Assembly: GCF_001482365.1 (NCBI RefSeq)
Contig: NZ_CP013254.1
Location: 1,116,001 to 1,180,000 of the forward strand
Origin: Kocuria flava
Lineage (GTDB): Bacteria; Actinomycetota; Actinomycetes; Actinomycetales; Micrococcaceae
DNA length: 64,000 bases
Direction: 5' to 3'
Shown: positions 63,576 to 64,000 of the stretch, in pieces
How positions within the stretch are numbered: the stretch's first letter is position 1
Layout: the number at the start of each line of letters is the position of its first letter
Translations under genes and position numbers: made by a program
Notes under the pieces: model-generated
Databases searched by the model: none
Told to the model about the DNA's origin: nothing
Seen by the model: the letters and a program-made list of their open reading frames with translations, nothing else

Positions 63576-64000
63576 GTGACCGTCAGGATCCTCGTCGTGG
63601 ACAACTACGACAGCTTCGTCTACACCCTCGTCGGCTATCTCCAGCAGCTCGGCGCGCAGACCACGGTGATCCGCAACGACGACCTCGGCGAGGACGCCGC
63701 CCGCGAGCTGGCCGGCGAGCACGACGGCGTGCTGCTCTCGCCCGGGCCCGGCGCCCCGGCCGACGCGGGCGTGTGCACGGCGCTGATCCGGCACGCCGAG
63801 GCCACGGGGACCCCGCTGCTCGGGGTGTGCCTGGGCCACCAGGCGCTCGCGGAGGCCTACGGGGGCACCGTCACCCACGCGGAGGAGCTCATGCACGGGA
63901 AGACCTCCCGCGTGGAGCACGACGGCACGAGCGTGTTCGGCGGCGTGCCCAGCCCCTTCACGGCGACCCGCTACCACTCGCTCGCGGTGGTCGCCCAGTC
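63576..64000 (+). CDS. Glutamine amidotransferase, aminodeoxychorismate/anthranilate synthase component II (5' part)
   Basis: The gene runs off the window after 141 codons. VRILVVDNYDSFVYTLVGYLQQLG starts the class I amidotransferase domain, LLSPGPGAP forms the oxyanion region, and the nucleophile cysteine is C85 in LLGVCLGHQALAEAYGG. It provides ammonia for p-aminobenzoate or tryptophan synthesis. The GTG has CAGGAG 5 bases upstream. In actinobacteria this gene sits between crgA and the pknB-pbpA-rodA-ftsW block; the latter would be expected beyond the edge. Confidence 0.88.
   Translation, partial: MTVRILVVDNYDSFVYTLVGYLQQLGAQTTVIRNDDLGEDAARELAGEHDGVLLSPGPGAPADAGVCTALIRHAEATGTPLLGVCLGHQALAEAYGGTVTHAEELMHGKTSRVEHDGTSVFGGVPSPFTATRYHSLAVVAQ

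Overview
The window is very high in G+C and carries many GTG starts, GTGA stop/start overlaps and start codons sitting 6-8 bases after a TANNNT-like -10 box, which points to leaderless mRNAs. Together with a C50-type carotenoid operon, a Lrp-linked branched-chain keto-acid dehydrogenase operon, actinobacterial 16S/23S/5S rRNA sequence, and crgA next to a pabA/trpG-type gene, this indicates an actinobacterium of the Micrococcaceae, most likely Kocuria or a close relative. The genus is inferred from gene content, not from a database search.

Layout. 1-5.7 kb: a small DedA-like membrane protein, then a divergent cluster of a TPP-dependent decarboxylase, an XRE-cupin regulator, an arginase-family ureohydrolase and a PLP aminotransferase. 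These fit the arginine transaminase (2-ketoarginine) route. 5.7-10.1 kb: a type III polyketide synthase with an FAD oxidoreductase, and a secreted subtilase. 10.1-17.3 kb: a glycosyltransferase with a membrane protein, and a MarR regulator followed by a compact carotenoid operon in which CrtB is fused to CrtI and a cyclase subunit is fused to the lycopene elongase. 17.4-21.8 kb: bkd E1alpha-E1beta-E2 with a divergent Lrp/AsnC regulator. 21.8-24.6 kb: a candidate SAM riboswitch ahead of two Cys/Met-metabolism PLP enzymes. 24.6-33.4 kb: a TDT-family transporter, a sulfurtransferase, an SDR protein, a fatty acid desaturase with its ferredoxin-reductase partner and a PucR regulator, an acyltransferase and a DUF4870-type protein.

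33.4-46.4 kb: a divergent two-component system with a tiny secreted peptide gene and a 36-bp palindrome between its halves, an MFS transporter, DNA-3-methyladenine glycosylase I, a PhzF protein, an SMP-30 protein, a frameshifted TetR regulator, a GNAT acetyltransferase and a fatty acid degradation operon (FadB-like, acyl-CoA dehydrogenase, acyl-CoA ligase) preceded by two operator-like repeats. 46.4-53.2 kb: an acidic protein and a complete rRNA operon without spacer tRNAs. 53.2-64 kb: a repeat-containing 52-residue protein, an alpha/beta hydrolase, an SDR/amphipathic protein/holin-like/DUF3618 envelope cluster, an SGNH hydrolase, a luciferase-like monooxygenase, an AlkB protein whose tail is a minisatellite, two flavin-reductase-like proteins, YceI, CrgA and the start of a glutamine amidotransferase gene.

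The most unusual features are the two carotenoid gene fusions with a palindrome over the leaderless crtE promoter, and the secreted Cys-containing peptide between the two halves of a two-component system. No CRISPR array, insertion sequence, prophage or tRNA gene was seen.
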